From Blastocatellia bacterium (GTDB lineage Bacteria; Acidobacteriota; Blastocatellia; Pyrinomonadales; Pyrinomonadaceae): DNA of 64,000 bases. The notes beneath the pieces were generated by a model, which was not told the origin of the DNA, made no database searches, and worked only from the letters and a program-made list of their open reading frames with translations. The DNA lies in contig PMSM01000002.1 in the NCBI GenBank assembly GCA_003168335.1, positions 372,001-436,000 on the forward strand. Reading direction: 5' to 3'. The position numbers were made by a program, and so were the translations under genes. Positions 50,622-59,139 of this stretch are shown piece by piece (position 1 is the stretch's first letter; the number at the start of each line of letters is the position of its first letter).

Positions 50622-52085
50622 ATGGCCAAACTCGATTCCGACTTTCGCAACACTCTAGACACCGCCTTCAATCACGCTGTTTCCCATCTCGAGAATCTCG
50701 ATCAAACGTCAGTCGCCGCCACGGCCGACCTCGAGACTCTGCGCGCGCGGATCAACAAGCCGCTGGCGCGCGCCGGCATAGCGCCCGATCAAGTCATACA
50801 GGAACTGAATGCGGATGTAGCCGGCGGCTTGCTCGGTTCCGCGGGTGGCAGGTTCTTCGGCTGGGTGATTGGCGGCGCGTTACCGGCGGCTGTGGGCGCT
50901 GATTGGCTGACGTCGGTGTGGCAACAAAATTCGGCGCTCTACGCCTGCTCGCCGGCCGCAGCCGTAGTGGAAGAGACAGTCGGAGTTTGGTTGAAAGAAA
51001 TCCTCGGCCTGCCACCGAAGGCGAGCTTTGCTCTGGTGACCGGTTGTCAGATGGCGCACGTCACCTGTCTCGCCGCCGCGCGGCATGCGTTGCTTCAGAA
51101 GCGTGGTTGGGACGTCGAGTCGCAGGGTATGTTTGGTGCGCCGCGGATTCGGATTCTTTCAAGCTGTGAGTGTCACGGTTCATTCGAACGCGCCGTGCGT
51201 CTGCTTGGCTTTGGTCAGGCACAGGTCAAACTTCTGCCCGTCGATGATGAAGGCCGGCTGATCCCCGGAGCTTTGGAAGATGAGTTAAGGAAAGACTCCA
51301 CGGCGCCGACACTCGTGCTGTTGCAGGCAGGTGACATCAACATCGGTGCTTACGATTCATTCGAGACATTGATTCCAATCGCGCACGCATCCGGGGCGTG
51401 GGTGCACGTCGATGGCGCGTTTGGTTTGTGGGCGGGGGCGAGCCCGCGTTTGCGCCACCTGGTGAAGGGAATCGAAGCGGCCGATTCATGGGCCACCGAC
51501 GGACACAAGTGGCTCAACGTACCTTTTGATTCCGGCTTTGCGTTCGTGGCTGACAGGTCAGCTCATCGTGCTTCGCTTTCAATTCGCGCTGCCTATCTGA
51601 CTCACGCCGCGGACGCGCGCGATCAAGTCGATTGGAATCCTGAATGGTCGCGCCGCGCGCGCGGCTTTCCGGCTTACGCGGCGCTGCGCCAGTTGGGCCG
51701 GGACGGCGTGGCAGAGTTGATCGAGCGCTGTTGCCATCACGCGCATTCACTGACCACGCGTATCGGCGCCTTACCCGGCGCAGAAGTTCTGTGGGAACCG
51801 ACGATCAACCAGGGCCTGGTGCGTTTTCTCGCTCAAAAATCTAACCCATCGTTTAGCGGCGGGCTACTGCCCGCCGAAGAGGCTAACGACCGCCGCACGG
51901 ATGAAATAATCGCCGCGATACTAAAGACAGGCGAAGCATTTTTTGGCGGCACGACCTGGCGCGGCCGCCGCGCCATGCGAGTGAGCGTCACCAACTGGCG
52001 CACCACCGAAGCCGACGTCGATCGCGTGGTGAAGGCGGTGGCGAGTGTTTTGTCAGTACCACCTGCGTTAGCGGGTCGGTCTTAA
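50622..52085 (+). CDS. PLP-dependent group II decarboxylase-like enzyme
   Basis: 487 residues. Fold type I PLP enzyme of the glutamate/aromatic decarboxylase group: NQNSALYACSPAAAVVEETVGVWLKEILGLP-like N-part, GCQMAHVTCLAAARHALL, WVHVDGAFGLWAG (PLP-stacking Asp and Ala), and the Schiff-base Lys296 in ATDGHKWLNVPFDSGFAFV. It probably decarboxylates an amino acid; the substrate is open. Near residues 408-418 the sequence NPSFSGGLLPAEEAND is encoded by an arm of a dispersed palindrome (separate entry). The last ~70 residues (FFGGTTWRGRRAMRVSVTNWRTTEADV) are normal for the family, so the insert did not break the gene. Confidence 0.92.
   Translation: MAKLDSDFRNTLDTAFNHAVSHLENLDQTSVAATADLETLRARINKPLARAGIAPDQVIQELNADVAGGLLGSAGGRFFGWVIGGALPAAVGADWLTSVWQQNSALYACSPAAAVVEETVGVWLKEILGLPPKASFALVTGCQMAHVTCLAAARHALLQKRGWDVESQGMFGAPRIRILSSCECHGSFERAVRLLGFGQAQVKLLPVDDEGRLIPGALEDELRKDSTAPTLVLLQAGDINIGAYDSFETLIPIAHASGAWVHVDGAFGLWAGASPRLRHLVKGIEAADSWATDGHKWLNVPFDSGFAFVADRSAHRASLSIRAAYLTHAADARDQVDWNPEWSRRARGFPAYAALRQLGRDGVAELIERCCHHAHSLTTRIGALPGAEVLWEPTINQGLVRFLAQKSNPSFSGGLLPAEEANDRRTDEIIAAILKTGEAFFGGTTWRGRRAMRVSVTNWRTTEADVDRVVKAVASVLSVPPALAGRS
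51851..51875. repeat. Intragenic copy of a GGCGGGCTACTGCC palindrome arm
   Basis: GTTTAGCGGCGGGCTACTGC.. here matches the left arm at 13067-13091 (GTTTAGAGGCGGGCTACTGC..) with one change, but keeps the decarboxylase frame open. It is also a short palindrome (GGCGGGCTACTGCCCGCC). Confidence 0.75.
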
Positions 52086-52413
52086 GATGTTTTAGCGGAA
52101 GGGCTCTACCAGCCTGCGAAGCAGACGGCATTGAGTAGCCCCGGGCATAAAGCCCGGGGAACGAGCAGCGAGAAGATTCAGAGCCCCGTTAAGGGGCGGC
52201 AGGTACAGAACCGCTCGCGGTAGCGAGCGGGTAACGTTGCTCGTAAGACCCGCTTGCTACCGCAAGCGGCTCCGTACCAATTTCTGTCGCCCGCTTTCCG
52301 GGCTTGCTGTCGGTAATGACGTTCGAACCCCGGACTTACGCCGGGCTACTAACATGCCGCCCGCTATCGCGGCTCGTTGAGCCCTTTACCTTCCTGGTTG
52401 CGGTCCCGGCTGT
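52086..52413. repeat. Intergenic block of palindromes
   Basis: About 330 bases. Hairpins include CCCCGGGCATAAAGCCCGGGG, GCCCCGTTAAGGGGC, CCGCTCGCGGTAGCGAGCGG, GCTTGCTACCGCAAGC and CCCCGGACTTACGCCGGG. They are arranged one after another between two convergent genes. A GTTCGAACCCC string inside is part of these and not a tRNA T-arm. No gene seen. Confidence 0.75.
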
Positions 52414-53088
52414 TCACTTCTTAGTTTTATCGCTATGCCAAATCTTCTTCTGCGCACTCTTCTTCCGGCGCTTGACCCCGCGGCGAGGCGGCAACTTCTT
52501 CGGATCGCCCGTGCCGGCTTTCTTCACAACGCCGCCTTCGTCTTCCGCGATTTCAGTCAGCGTGCGTTTGGTCAGCACTGAGTACGGTTGGGTTTCGCTG
52601 ATGTCTTCGCCTTCTGTGGCGTACTCGTCGCGATGCTTAATAAGAAGCCATTGCCGATCGCGCGTGCGCACGAGCACGAACGAACCCTTCAGCTTTTTGC
52701 CGAGCACGGTGAATTTGAGGTCGCCCTTGGCTAGGCCCTTTGAAACTCCCTCCGAGTTCTCGGGCGCATAGATGCCATGGTCCCAGACCATCACGGTGCC
52801 GCCGCCGTATTCGCCCTCGGGAATTACGCCCTCAAAGTCGGCATAGTCGACCGGGTGATCTTCGACCTGCATTGCCAGACGCTTCACCGCCGGATCCATC
52901 GAAGGACCTTTGGGCACGGCCCATGATTTCAAGACGCCGTCGGCTTCGAGACGAAAGTCGTAGTGCAATTGCGTCGCGCGATGCTTTTGCACGACAAAGA
53001 CGTTGCCCAGCTCGGAAGTTTTCTTCTCCGGCCCGGGCTCGGGCGTTTTATTGAAGCGGCGTTTCTTTTTGTATTCGGATAATGACAT
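52414..53088 (-). CDS. Stand-alone LigD-type DNA 3'-phosphoesterase
   Basis: 224 residues. It matches the phosphoesterase (PE) module of bacterial DNA ligase D: FVVQKHRATQLHYDFRLEADGVLKSWAVPKGPS (H36, H42, D44, R46), then MQVEDHPVDYADFEGVIPEGEYGGGTVMVWDHGIY and GSFVLVRTRDRQWLLIKHRDEYA. The PE module heals 3' ends in non-homologous end joining. No ligase or polymerase domain is attached, and no Ku or ligD gene is in the window. The C-terminus is a Lys/Arg-rich tail that may aid DNA binding. Confidence 0.93.
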   Translation of the reverse strand: MSLSEYKKKRRFNKTPEPGPEKKTSELGNVFVVQKHRATQLHYDFRLEADGVLKSWAVPKGPSMDPAVKRLAMQVEDHPVDYADFEGVIPEGEYGGGTVMVWDHGIYAPENSEGVSKGLAKGDLKFTVLGKKLKGSFVLVRTRDRQWLLIKHRDEYATEGEDISETQPYSVLTKRTLTEIAEDEGGVVKKAGTGDPKKLPPRRGVKRRKKSAQKKIWHSDKTKK

Positions 53089-53124
53089 GGACGCGAGTTT
53101 CAGGTTTCAAGTCAGGAAAAGAAC

Positions 53125-53196
53125 GTCCGACAAACTTCAGTTTGTCGCCGCTCTCGATTTGCTCAAGCTGAAGCGACAAACTAAAGTTTGTCGGAC
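53125..53196. repeat. Palindromic element, GTCCGACAAACTTCAGTTTG family
   Basis: Arms of 24 bases (53125-53148 and 53173-53196) are inverted with one mismatch; each arm is itself partly palindromic (CAAACTTCAGTTTG). It lies between rnhB and the phosphoesterase gene. Confidence 0.88.
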
Positions 53197-53244
53197 ATCC
53201 AAAGCGGTGTCGCGCTACGCTTGCCACCGCACTCCAAAATCGGG

Positions 53245-54105
53245 CTATCGCCCGGCGCCTACTGCCGCGTCGGCTTTCTCAGGGAACAACTCGTTCTGAA
53301 CTGGATCGAGGCCGAGGACTTCGCGCACCGGCGCAAAACTTCTGCGATGAATTGGCGCCGCGCCGAGTTCTTTTAGCAGGCGGCAATGCTCCGGCGTGGG
53401 ATAGCCTTTGTGCGTGGCGAAGTTATAGCCGGGATGCACAGAATCAAATTCAGCCATCAGAGCGTCGCGGGTGGTCTTGGCGATGATCGAGGCGGCCGCG
53501 ATGCTGGCGGAAAGTGTGTCGCCTTTGATGATGCCGCGCTGCGGCGTTGAGCAGTGGGGGATGCGTCGCGCGTCAACCAGAACAAAATCGGGCGGCGACG
53601 TCAGCCCTTCAACGGCACGTCGCATGGCGAGCAAGCCGGCGTGATAGATGTTGAGGGTGTCGATCTCTTCAACTTCGGCGCGACCGGCGCACCATGCGAC
53701 TGCGTCCTGTTTGATCTGCTGCGCCAGTTCATCGCGCACCGCCATATCAAGAATCTGTTTTGAGTCATTCAAGCGCTGCAGTTTGTAGTTGCGCGGCAGA
53801 ATCACCGCGGCCGCAACCACCGGCCCGGCCAACGGCGCCATTCCCGCTTCGTCAACGCCGGCGATAAGGTTGAATCCCTGATCCCAGAGTTCGATCTCAA
53901 AGCGAAGAAGATTGTGCAGGCGCTGGCCTTCGGCTCGATTCTTACGCCGGCGTTCTCGGATTTGTTTTGCGAGATGATGCGCGCCCTGGCGCGCGTCGCA
54001 CTCGAGAGCTTCGACCACACCTTTGGGGACCGGTCGGGCGCGATCGACAAACCGCTCCTTAAGTTCGGGAATCGATTTGGCTAGAAGTTGGTCGAGTGAT
54101 GACAT
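53245..54105 (-). CDS. rnhB: Ribonuclease HII
   Basis: 286 residues, longer than the ~200 of E. coli RNase HII because of an ~80-residue N-terminal helical extension like that in Bacillus. Catalytic residues: D85-E86 in GVDEAGMAPLAGPVVAAAV, the Asp in DFVLVDARRIP, and the C-terminal HPGYNFATHKGYPTPEH. The usual DEAGRGPLAGP has GM for GR here, a change next to the ribonucleotide-recognition GRG motif that could affect specificity. It removes RNA from DNA-RNA hybrids and misinserted ribonucleotides. Following genes are 3'-end repair related. Confidence 0.94.
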   Translation of the reverse strand: MSSLDQLLAKSIPELKERFVDRARPVPKGVVEALECDARQGAHHLAKQIRERRRKNRAEGQRLHNLLRFEIELWDQGFNLIAGVDEAGMAPLAGPVVAAAVILPRNYKLQRLNDSKQILDMAVRDELAQQIKQDAVAWCAGRAEVEEIDTLNIYHAGLLAMRRAVEGLTSPPDFVLVDARRIPHCSTPQRGIIKGDTLSASIAAASIIAKTTRDALMAEFDSVHPGYNFATHKGYPTPEHCRLLKELGAAPIHRRSFAPVREVLGLDPVQNELFPEKADAAVGAGR

Positions 54106-54126
54106 AAATGCAAATCCGAAGACGTG

Positions 54127-54190
54127 TCAGTAGCCCGACCGTTAGGGCGGGCTGCCGGCGATACAGGCCCTTGCTGACGCGGCTTCTGAT
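54127..54190. repeat. Palindromic element, GCCCGACCGTCAGGG family, copy 2 (degraded)
   Basis: TCAGTAGCCCGACCGTTAGGGCGGG at the left and a mutated CTGACGCGGCTTCTGA at the right recall 16411-16476. It fills the gap between rnhB and the glycosyltransferase. Confidence 0.75.
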
Positions 54191-54191
54191 A

Positions 54192-55901
54192 CTACTGCTT
54201 CCCTCGCAAAGCCGCGAGCGACTTCTGATCCAAAACATAAACGTAGGCCGCCGGAGTCGGGCCTACGGCGATCGTAAACGCAGGTTGGCTTGCCTGGCGC
54301 AGCCGCGCCAGCATCGCCTGGTTGCTTAAATAGGTCCGGCCGCGCGCGTCGATCAGTAAATCCCCGGGCGTCAACTTTTCCAGGTCCGCGGGATCAGACG
54401 AGTCAATACAAGCCAGGTCGGGACGATTCGCCCGCTGCGCGTAATAAGCGGCGACGGATTGCAACTCGCTGGCGACCTGGGTGCCGGGCTGAGCGCGCTT
54501 TGCAATCTCAATCATCGCATCTTTCATCTGAGCGTCGTAAAACTCGTCCTGCGGAAAGTACGTCCCGGCCTGCGCCGGGCCACCGCCCAGCACGCTCATA
54601 TATAGACGATAATGCGGCGTGGCTGTTACCGCTGACCAGAAAGCCGAGATGATTACCACCGAGGCCAGGGCGGAGCGAGAATAAATTCCAATGGCTTTGT
54701 TATCAAACGCGCGGGCGCAAAATCTTCCCAGCTGTCGGGCCGTAAACTGAACCCCAATCGCAGCGGTGATCATTAGAGCCGGCAAAACAGACGTGAGGTA
54801 CCGAGTGAACTTGCCGCCGGGAACGGAAAACGCCAGGAACCATAACGACAGCCAAAGCAGCAGGAAATACCTACCGTCTCCGCTCTTTTGTTTGAAGAGC
54901 AATCCCAGGCCAAGCACAAAGCTTAGCAAGGTCAGGACCGGCAGCTTGGTGACGATCAGGACCAGATAGAAATACCACGGCTCGCCGCTTAACCAATCCG
55001 TGAATCGATGCCGATAAAGCCGTCCCAGGAATTCATAGCTGTCGTGCCCCATGGTGCGGCCACTGGTGAAATTCGACATAGCTTGCCACGTTCCCGGCAA
55101 CAGGATGGTCGGATTACAGATTAGAAACACGATGCCCATCACGAGAAAGAATTTCAGGAAACGCTTTTTTCCGATGACCCAGCGGGTGCCTGGAATCCTT
55201 TGGAACGTGTAGTTATAAGCCACGCTGATCGCCAGCATTGCCGGCACGTACTTTGAGGCGAGCATGGCGCCGAAGGCGGCGGCAGTGGCCCAATAGAAGC
55301 GTTCGGGGCGGCGCTCGGGCTGGCTTTCCGCGACGCGCTGCCCTCGCAGCCAAAAGAAATTTGCGAGCATGAAGAAGAAGATCAGAAAAGTATCTTCCTT
55401 CGCGATGCGATTGAAGCCGATTGCCAGTGGATCAAAAGCCCATAAGGCGGCGGAGATAAGACCCACTTCCAGACCGAACAACTCTGAAGCCACCAGAAAG
55501 ACCAGCACTGCGGTAAAAGTTCCAAAGAGAGCGCCCGGAAAACGCAGAGAGCTTTCTATTGCAACATTCAGTTCAGGATGACCGGCAACCAGCGAGGTCC
55601 GGTTCCATCTCTCGGCGACGATTACGCTGACGGTCAGCAACGCTTTCATCAGCAAGGGATGCTCACCATTCGCCGACGTGAGGCCCTGCGCGCGATATTC
55701 GTTGACGGCGTTGAGCTTGTTCAACTCGTCTTCGCTCAGGCCTTCACTGCTCAATGCGTTGACCCGAAAGCCGAAGCCGACAAGTACCAGGATACCAAGG
55801 GCGGTGACCAGCAAAACACGGCGAACAGAATGCGTGCCGGCTCCAGCGAACAATTCGGGTCTTAGTCCGGCGGTTACTACAGGCAGGGCAGGGAACGACA
55901 A
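54192..55901 (-). CDS. GT39/ArnT-like membrane glycosyltransferase
   Basis: 569 residues from a TTG at 55901 with GGAGG ten bases upstream. About ten membrane helices; the first (~31-45, VTALGILVLVGFGFR) is followed by the catalytic loop with SEDELN acidic residues as in GT39/ArnT proteins. Then FGTFTAVLVFLVASELFG, DPLAIGFNRIAKEDTFLIFFFMLANFFWLRG and a large C-terminal periplasmic part (~450-569) with LTPGDLLIDARGRTYLSNQAM. It should move a sugar from a polyprenyl-phosphate carrier onto a protein or lipid in the envelope. The acceptor is unknown. Confidence 0.9.
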   Translation of the reverse strand: MSFPALPVVTAGLRPELFAGAGTHSVRRVLLVTALGILVLVGFGFRVNALSSEGLSEDELNKLNAVNEYRAQGLTSANGEHPLLMKALLTVSVIVAERWNRTSLVAGHPELNVAIESSLRFPGALFGTFTAVLVFLVASELFGLEVGLISAALWAFDPLAIGFNRIAKEDTFLIFFFMLANFFWLRGQRVAESQPERRPERFYWATAAAFGAMLASKYVPAMLAISVAYNYTFQRIPGTRWVIGKKRFLKFFLVMGIVFLICNPTILLPGTWQAMSNFTSGRTMGHDSYEFLGRLYRHRFTDWLSGEPWYFYLVLIVTKLPVLTLLSFVLGLGLLFKQKSGDGRYFLLLWLSLWFLAFSVPGGKFTRYLTSVLPALMITAAIGVQFTARQLGRFCARAFDNKAIGIYSRSALASVVIISAFWSAVTATPHYRLYMSVLGGGPAQAGTYFPQDEFYDAQMKDAMIEIAKRAQPGTQVASELQSVAAYYAQRANRPDLACIDSSDPADLEKLTPGDLLIDARGRTYLSNQAMLARLRQASQPAFTIAVGPTPAAYVYVLDQKSLAALRGKQ

Positions 55902-56244
55902 ATCTTCGGATCCTCCAGGAACAGCGAAAGCTTAACGTTTATCAAGGTATGGGGCAACTCGCTAAAATTCCCAGGCTTGCAATCTAAGACGTTGAGAAGG
56001 GCCGCAATGCGTTCAGCGCAAGGCCGGCAGTGAGCTTTTGTGACTCCGAAACGAACTGAGACAAGGGTTGGCACGCGGAATATCACCCACCAACTCGCGA
56101 AAGCAGCTTGCAATTACCTCAGAAATGGGCGACTATGAGCGCTTGTTTTAAGACCCCCAGCGCCTTCGTGAGTTTGGACGCTTAAGTAAACGCGGAAGGG
56201 GCTCTAATCAGCAATTTCAATCATTTAGTGGAGAGATAACAGAT
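55902..56244. other. Divergent gap with one doubtful small ORF
   Basis: About 340 bases upstream of two divergent genes. A minus-strand frame of ~78 codons (55877-56113) is open and Cys-containing (AHCRPCAERIAALLNVLDCKPG), but it starts at a TTG without ribosome site and runs into the glycosyltransferase start, so I do not call it. GGAGAG precedes the radical SAM gene. No long palindrome was found. Confidence 0.4.
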
Positions 56245-57519
56245 ATGGCACCACCGCTACTTCAGCAAGAGAATGCCCCTGCTTCCTCGGCGCCGCCGTC
56301 CAGGTTGGATCAGAAACTTCATCAAATCCTGTACAAGCCTGAGACGCGAACTACGCTGGAAGTGAAGCCGGAGGCGGAAGTTCTGCCGGAGCCTCCGTAC
56401 CCGATTCACGCCAATCCGCAGCCGATGACCAAGTCGGAGTATCAGAAGCTGAACGCAATCCGCACCTGGAAAACCTGGGGCTCGCCCTATTTCAAGTCGC
56501 GCTGGTACAGCAACGACCTGCGGCCGATCATTCCGTATCTGTTCACTGAGTGGAAGTGCAATCTCGATTGCCACTACTGCTGGTCTTATAACAATAAAGT
56601 CAAAGGCATGACCGAAGACACAGCGAAGCGCTCGATCGATTGGCTGCATTCGATTGGTTCGCGCGTGTTGGCGCTAATGGGTGGCGAGCCGCTGCTGCGG
56701 CCGAAGTTCATTCATAAGATCGTCCATTACAGCGCGAAGAAAAACATCTTCGTCTACCTGCCAACAAACGGCCGCCTGATGAAGCCCGAAGTGATCGATC
56801 GCCTGGGCGACGCGGGTATCGCCACCGTCAATCTGGCGGTTGATTCAGTCAAAGACCGAAAGTCTCTGCCGAAAGCGCTGGATCCAATTCGTCCGTACTT
56901 TGAGTATCTGGTTAAGCGGCAGCATCACTATGGCTACACGGTGATGTTCAATATCAATATTTGCCGCAACAACATGGATGACGTCAAAGAGTTGACGGAG
57001 ATCGCGCACGACGCCGGTATTGCGACCGACTATCACATCAACGAAACGCCGATGATGGAGCAGGACCACTTCAAGCACCTTGACGAGAACGTCACGTACC
57101 TGACGCCCGACGACTGGTCAAAGGTCGACGACCTGCTGGCTTATCTCGACGACAAGCGGCACAACGAAGGCTACAAAATGGTCAACCAGAGCAAGCACAT
57201 GCAGGAGATGAAGAAACTCATGCGCGGTGCAGTGCCGCCCTGGAATTGCCGCGCGGGTCAGAACTCTCTAATCATTCGCACGGATGGAACCCTGGCGCCG
57301 TGCTTCCCCATGTATTCGGCCACGCACGACTGGGGCACGATTGAGAATCCGAAGTTCGACCACGCCCAATTGGACGAGATGAAGAAGGAGTGTTCGACGC
57401 ACTGTCTGTCGACCTGCAACTACATCCTCGCCCACTGCTATGACACCAAGCGCGTGCTGAAGTGGGTGGCCAAGCAGGCCATGCACGGCTTCAAAGGATC
57501 GACGGACACGATTCAGTAA
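56245..57519 (+). CDS. Radical SAM protein with C-terminal Cys-rich (SPASM-like) domain
   Basis: 424 residues. After a Pro-rich N-terminus, the radical SAM cluster motif is C105-N-L-D-C109-H-Y-C112 in FTEWKCNLDCHYCWSYN. The LMGGEPLLRPKF (GGE) and AGIATVNLAVDSV lines follow the SAM-binding strands. The C-terminal part has CRAGQNSLIIRTDGTLAPCFPMY and CSTHCLSTCNYILAHC, cysteines that would bind one or two extra Fe-S clusters as in SPASM/twitch enzymes. Members modify peptides, proteins or lipids. No precursor peptide gene or known pathway gene is next to it. An intrinsic terminator follows. Confidence 0.92.
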   Translation: MAPPLLQQENAPASSAPPSRLDQKLHQILYKPETRTTLEVKPEAEVLPEPPYPIHANPQPMTKSEYQKLNAIRTWKTWGSPYFKSRWYSNDLRPIIPYLFTEWKCNLDCHYCWSYNNKVKGMTEDTAKRSIDWLHSIGSRVLALMGGEPLLRPKFIHKIVHYSAKKNIFVYLPTNGRLMKPEVIDRLGDAGIATVNLAVDSVKDRKSLPKALDPIRPYFEYLVKRQHHYGYTVMFNINICRNNMDDVKELTEIAHDAGIATDYHINETPMMEQDHFKHLDENVTYLTPDDWSKVDDLLAYLDDKRHNEGYKMVNQSKHMQEMKKLMRGAVPPWNCRAGQNSLIIRTDGTLAPCFPMYSATHDWGTIENPKFDHAQLDEMKKECSTHCLSTCNYILAHCYDTKRVLKWVAKQAMHGFKGSTDTIQ

Positions 57520-57540
57520 CGATCGCGCTAAGCGAAAAAG

Positions 57541-57576
57541 CAAGGCCCACGGCAATTGTCGTGGGCCTTTTCTTTT
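57541..57576 (+). terminator. Rho-independent terminator of the radical SAM gene
   Basis: AAGGCCCACG and CGTGGGCCTT pair perfectly (10 bp) around GCAATTGT, followed by TTCTTTT. It is 22 bases after the stop and also faces the 3' end of the WG-repeat gene. Confidence 0.9.
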
Positions 57577-57601
57577 CGCAATGCTAACTTCAGCGATCGA
57601 G

Positions 57602-58699
57602 CTATTTCGTTGGTCCCCAGACTATCTTTCCCGTCTTGTCAACGTAACCGAACAACAGTCCGTCTTTGGTCATCGTCTCAACGCGGGCGAGGCCGCCGGA
57701 GAACGAGGAAGCGTATCGGAAGTTTCCTGAGATTACGGTCTTGCCTGACTTGTCAATGAAGTAAGCCTGGTCGCAATTGTGAATGGCGGCCAGTCCTTCG
57801 GAGAATGGCGCCGCGGATTCGAACTGCGCAGGAATAACAAGCTTGCCGGTCTTGTCGATGTAGCCCCACAACATCGTGGAGCCCGACCTGTTGCCGTCGG
57901 CGTCCCGCGGACACCAAACTACTTCGCCCTTTATCTTGACCGGCGCCAGACCTTCGCTGAAGGCGCCGGCATCTTCAAACTTTGCTTCGATCAACAGTTT
58001 ACCGGTCTGATCGATGAATCCGGACTTGCCGCCGGTCGCAATTGCCGCCAGGCCCTCGGACATCGAATGGTAGCTGGGACCATAGTCGATCGCCGGGCTC
58101 GGCACCTTTTTGCCGGTTCGATCAAAGTAAGTCACGCCACCTCTTAATAAAACGCCGACTACACCCTCATGAAATCCCAGGGTCACATCCAACGGCACCT
58201 CGAAAAGAATCTTTCCGGTGTGATCGATGAAGCCGCCGCGATCACCATCCGTGACGGCGGCCAGTCCTTCGCTGAAATCTTCCGCGTGCGTGAACTTCAA
58301 AGGGATAACGAGTTTGCCAGTCTTATCGATGTAACCCCACTTGCCCGGATTCGAAATCACTCCGATGTTGGGAATCCTTCTCTGCCCGATGTTGACGGCG
58401 GCCAGACCTTCCGAGAAATCATCGACGATGTCGAAGTCAGGCTTGATCACTACCTGACCGGCTTCGTTAATGAATGCCTTCTGGCGTCCGCTGGTCACTA
58501 AAGCCAGGCCTTCGTGAAACTCATTCGCTCCATCAAACTGTAGTGGGACAATTATCTTTCCCGTGCGATCGATATAACCAAACTTGCCGGCCCGCTCGAC
58601 CGGAAAGAGCGATTTCGACTCTGGCCGTTGCCCGCGCAAGCTTGAAGCAAACAAGCAAGCGAATAGAATCAAGCCGGCGAATATGCCTGTCTTTCTCAT
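57602..58699 (-). CDS. Exported WG-repeat protein
   Basis: 365 residues from the ATG at 58699, where the signal peptide (KTGIFAGLILFACLFASSLRGQ) begins; the 22 upstream codons are rejected. Nine WG-type (KWG) repeats follow, with cores such as GYIDRTGKIIVPLQF, AFINEAGQVVIKP, GYIDKTGKLVIPLKF and GYVDKTGKIVWG, each paired with FxEGLAAV. The repeats should make a beta-propeller-like or elongated binding surface in the periplasm or outside the cell. Ligand unknown. It lies 17 bases downstream of the membrane-protein gene, so the two may be co-transcribed. Confidence 0.9.
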   Translation of the reverse strand: MRKTGIFAGLILFACLFASSLRGQRPESKSLFPVERAGKFGYIDRTGKIIVPLQFDGANEFHEGLALVTSGRQKAFINEAGQVVIKPDFDIVDDFSEGLAAVNIGQRRIPNIGVISNPGKWGYIDKTGKLVIPLKFTHAEDFSEGLAAVTDGDRGGFIDHTGKILFEVPLDVTLGFHEGVVGVLLRGGVTYFDRTGKKVPSPAIDYGPSYHSMSEGLAAIATGGKSGFIDQTGKLLIEAKFEDAGAFSEGLAPVKIKGEVVWCPRDADGNRSGSTMLWGYIDKTGKLVIPAQFESAAPFSEGLAAIHNCDQAYFIDKSGKTVISGNFRYASSFSGGLARVETMTKDGLLFGYVDKTGKIVWGPTK

Positions 58700-58716
58700 T
58701 GGAAGTTTCAATTTTC

Positions 58717-59139
58717 CTAAACGTCCTGCGTTCGGCTGAAAATGCTTTGCGAGAATGTTGGCCACGCATCACGCAGGTAAAGCGAAAACGGAAGCCACCA
58801 GATCAAATCGTTAGTCAGGCACAAGACGATGGTTGACCGGGGCCACGTGCCGTTCCAAATTAACCCGGCCAAACCAATCGGACCAAGTACCTTTCCCGCT
58901 AAACCGACCGCCGCCAGGAGCCAACCGTGCTCGGGAGCTCGGGCGACTTCAAGGTAGAGAATTCCGTACAAGCCCACCACCATCCCAAGACACGCAAAGA
59001 TCTGCGGGTGGTTCAGCGGCGGCAGGCCAGCAAAGCGAAAGAGCCATTGCGGATCCCATCCCGCGTACAGTCCCCACGCGATGTTGTAGATTCCCGCGGC
59101 GCAGAAAACCAGGCGATGAAATTTTCGTCGGGCTAGCAT
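58717..59139 (-). CDS. Small integral membrane protein of unknown function
   Basis: 140 residues with four predicted membrane helices: ~10-27, ~43-64 (NHPQIFACLGMVVGLYGILYLEV), ~71-95 (HGWLLAAVGLAGKVLGPIGLAGLIW) and ~102-120 (STIVLCLTNDLIWWLPFSLYL). Relatives occur in many environmental bacteria as an uncharacterised four-helix protein; I do not recall a family name with certainty. It is followed at 17 bases by the WG-repeat gene. Confidence 0.75.
   Translation of the reverse strand: MLARRKFHRLVFCAAGIYNIAWGLYAGWDPQWLFRFAGLPPLNHPQIFACLGMVVGLYGILYLEVARAPEHGWLLAAVGLAGKVLGPIGLAGLIWNGTWPRSTIVLCLTNDLIWWLPFSLYLRDAWPTFSQSIFSRTQDV

Noticed and set aside
52318-52352. GTTCGAACCCC string resembling a tRNA T-arm
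   Set aside because: No acceptor, D or anticodon stems around it; it belongs to a CCCCGG..CCGGG hairpin block.
55877-56113. 78-codon minus-strand ORF with AHCRPC motif
   Set aside because: TTG start without ribosome site and overlap with the glycosyltransferase start; kept only as a note in the intergenic entry.
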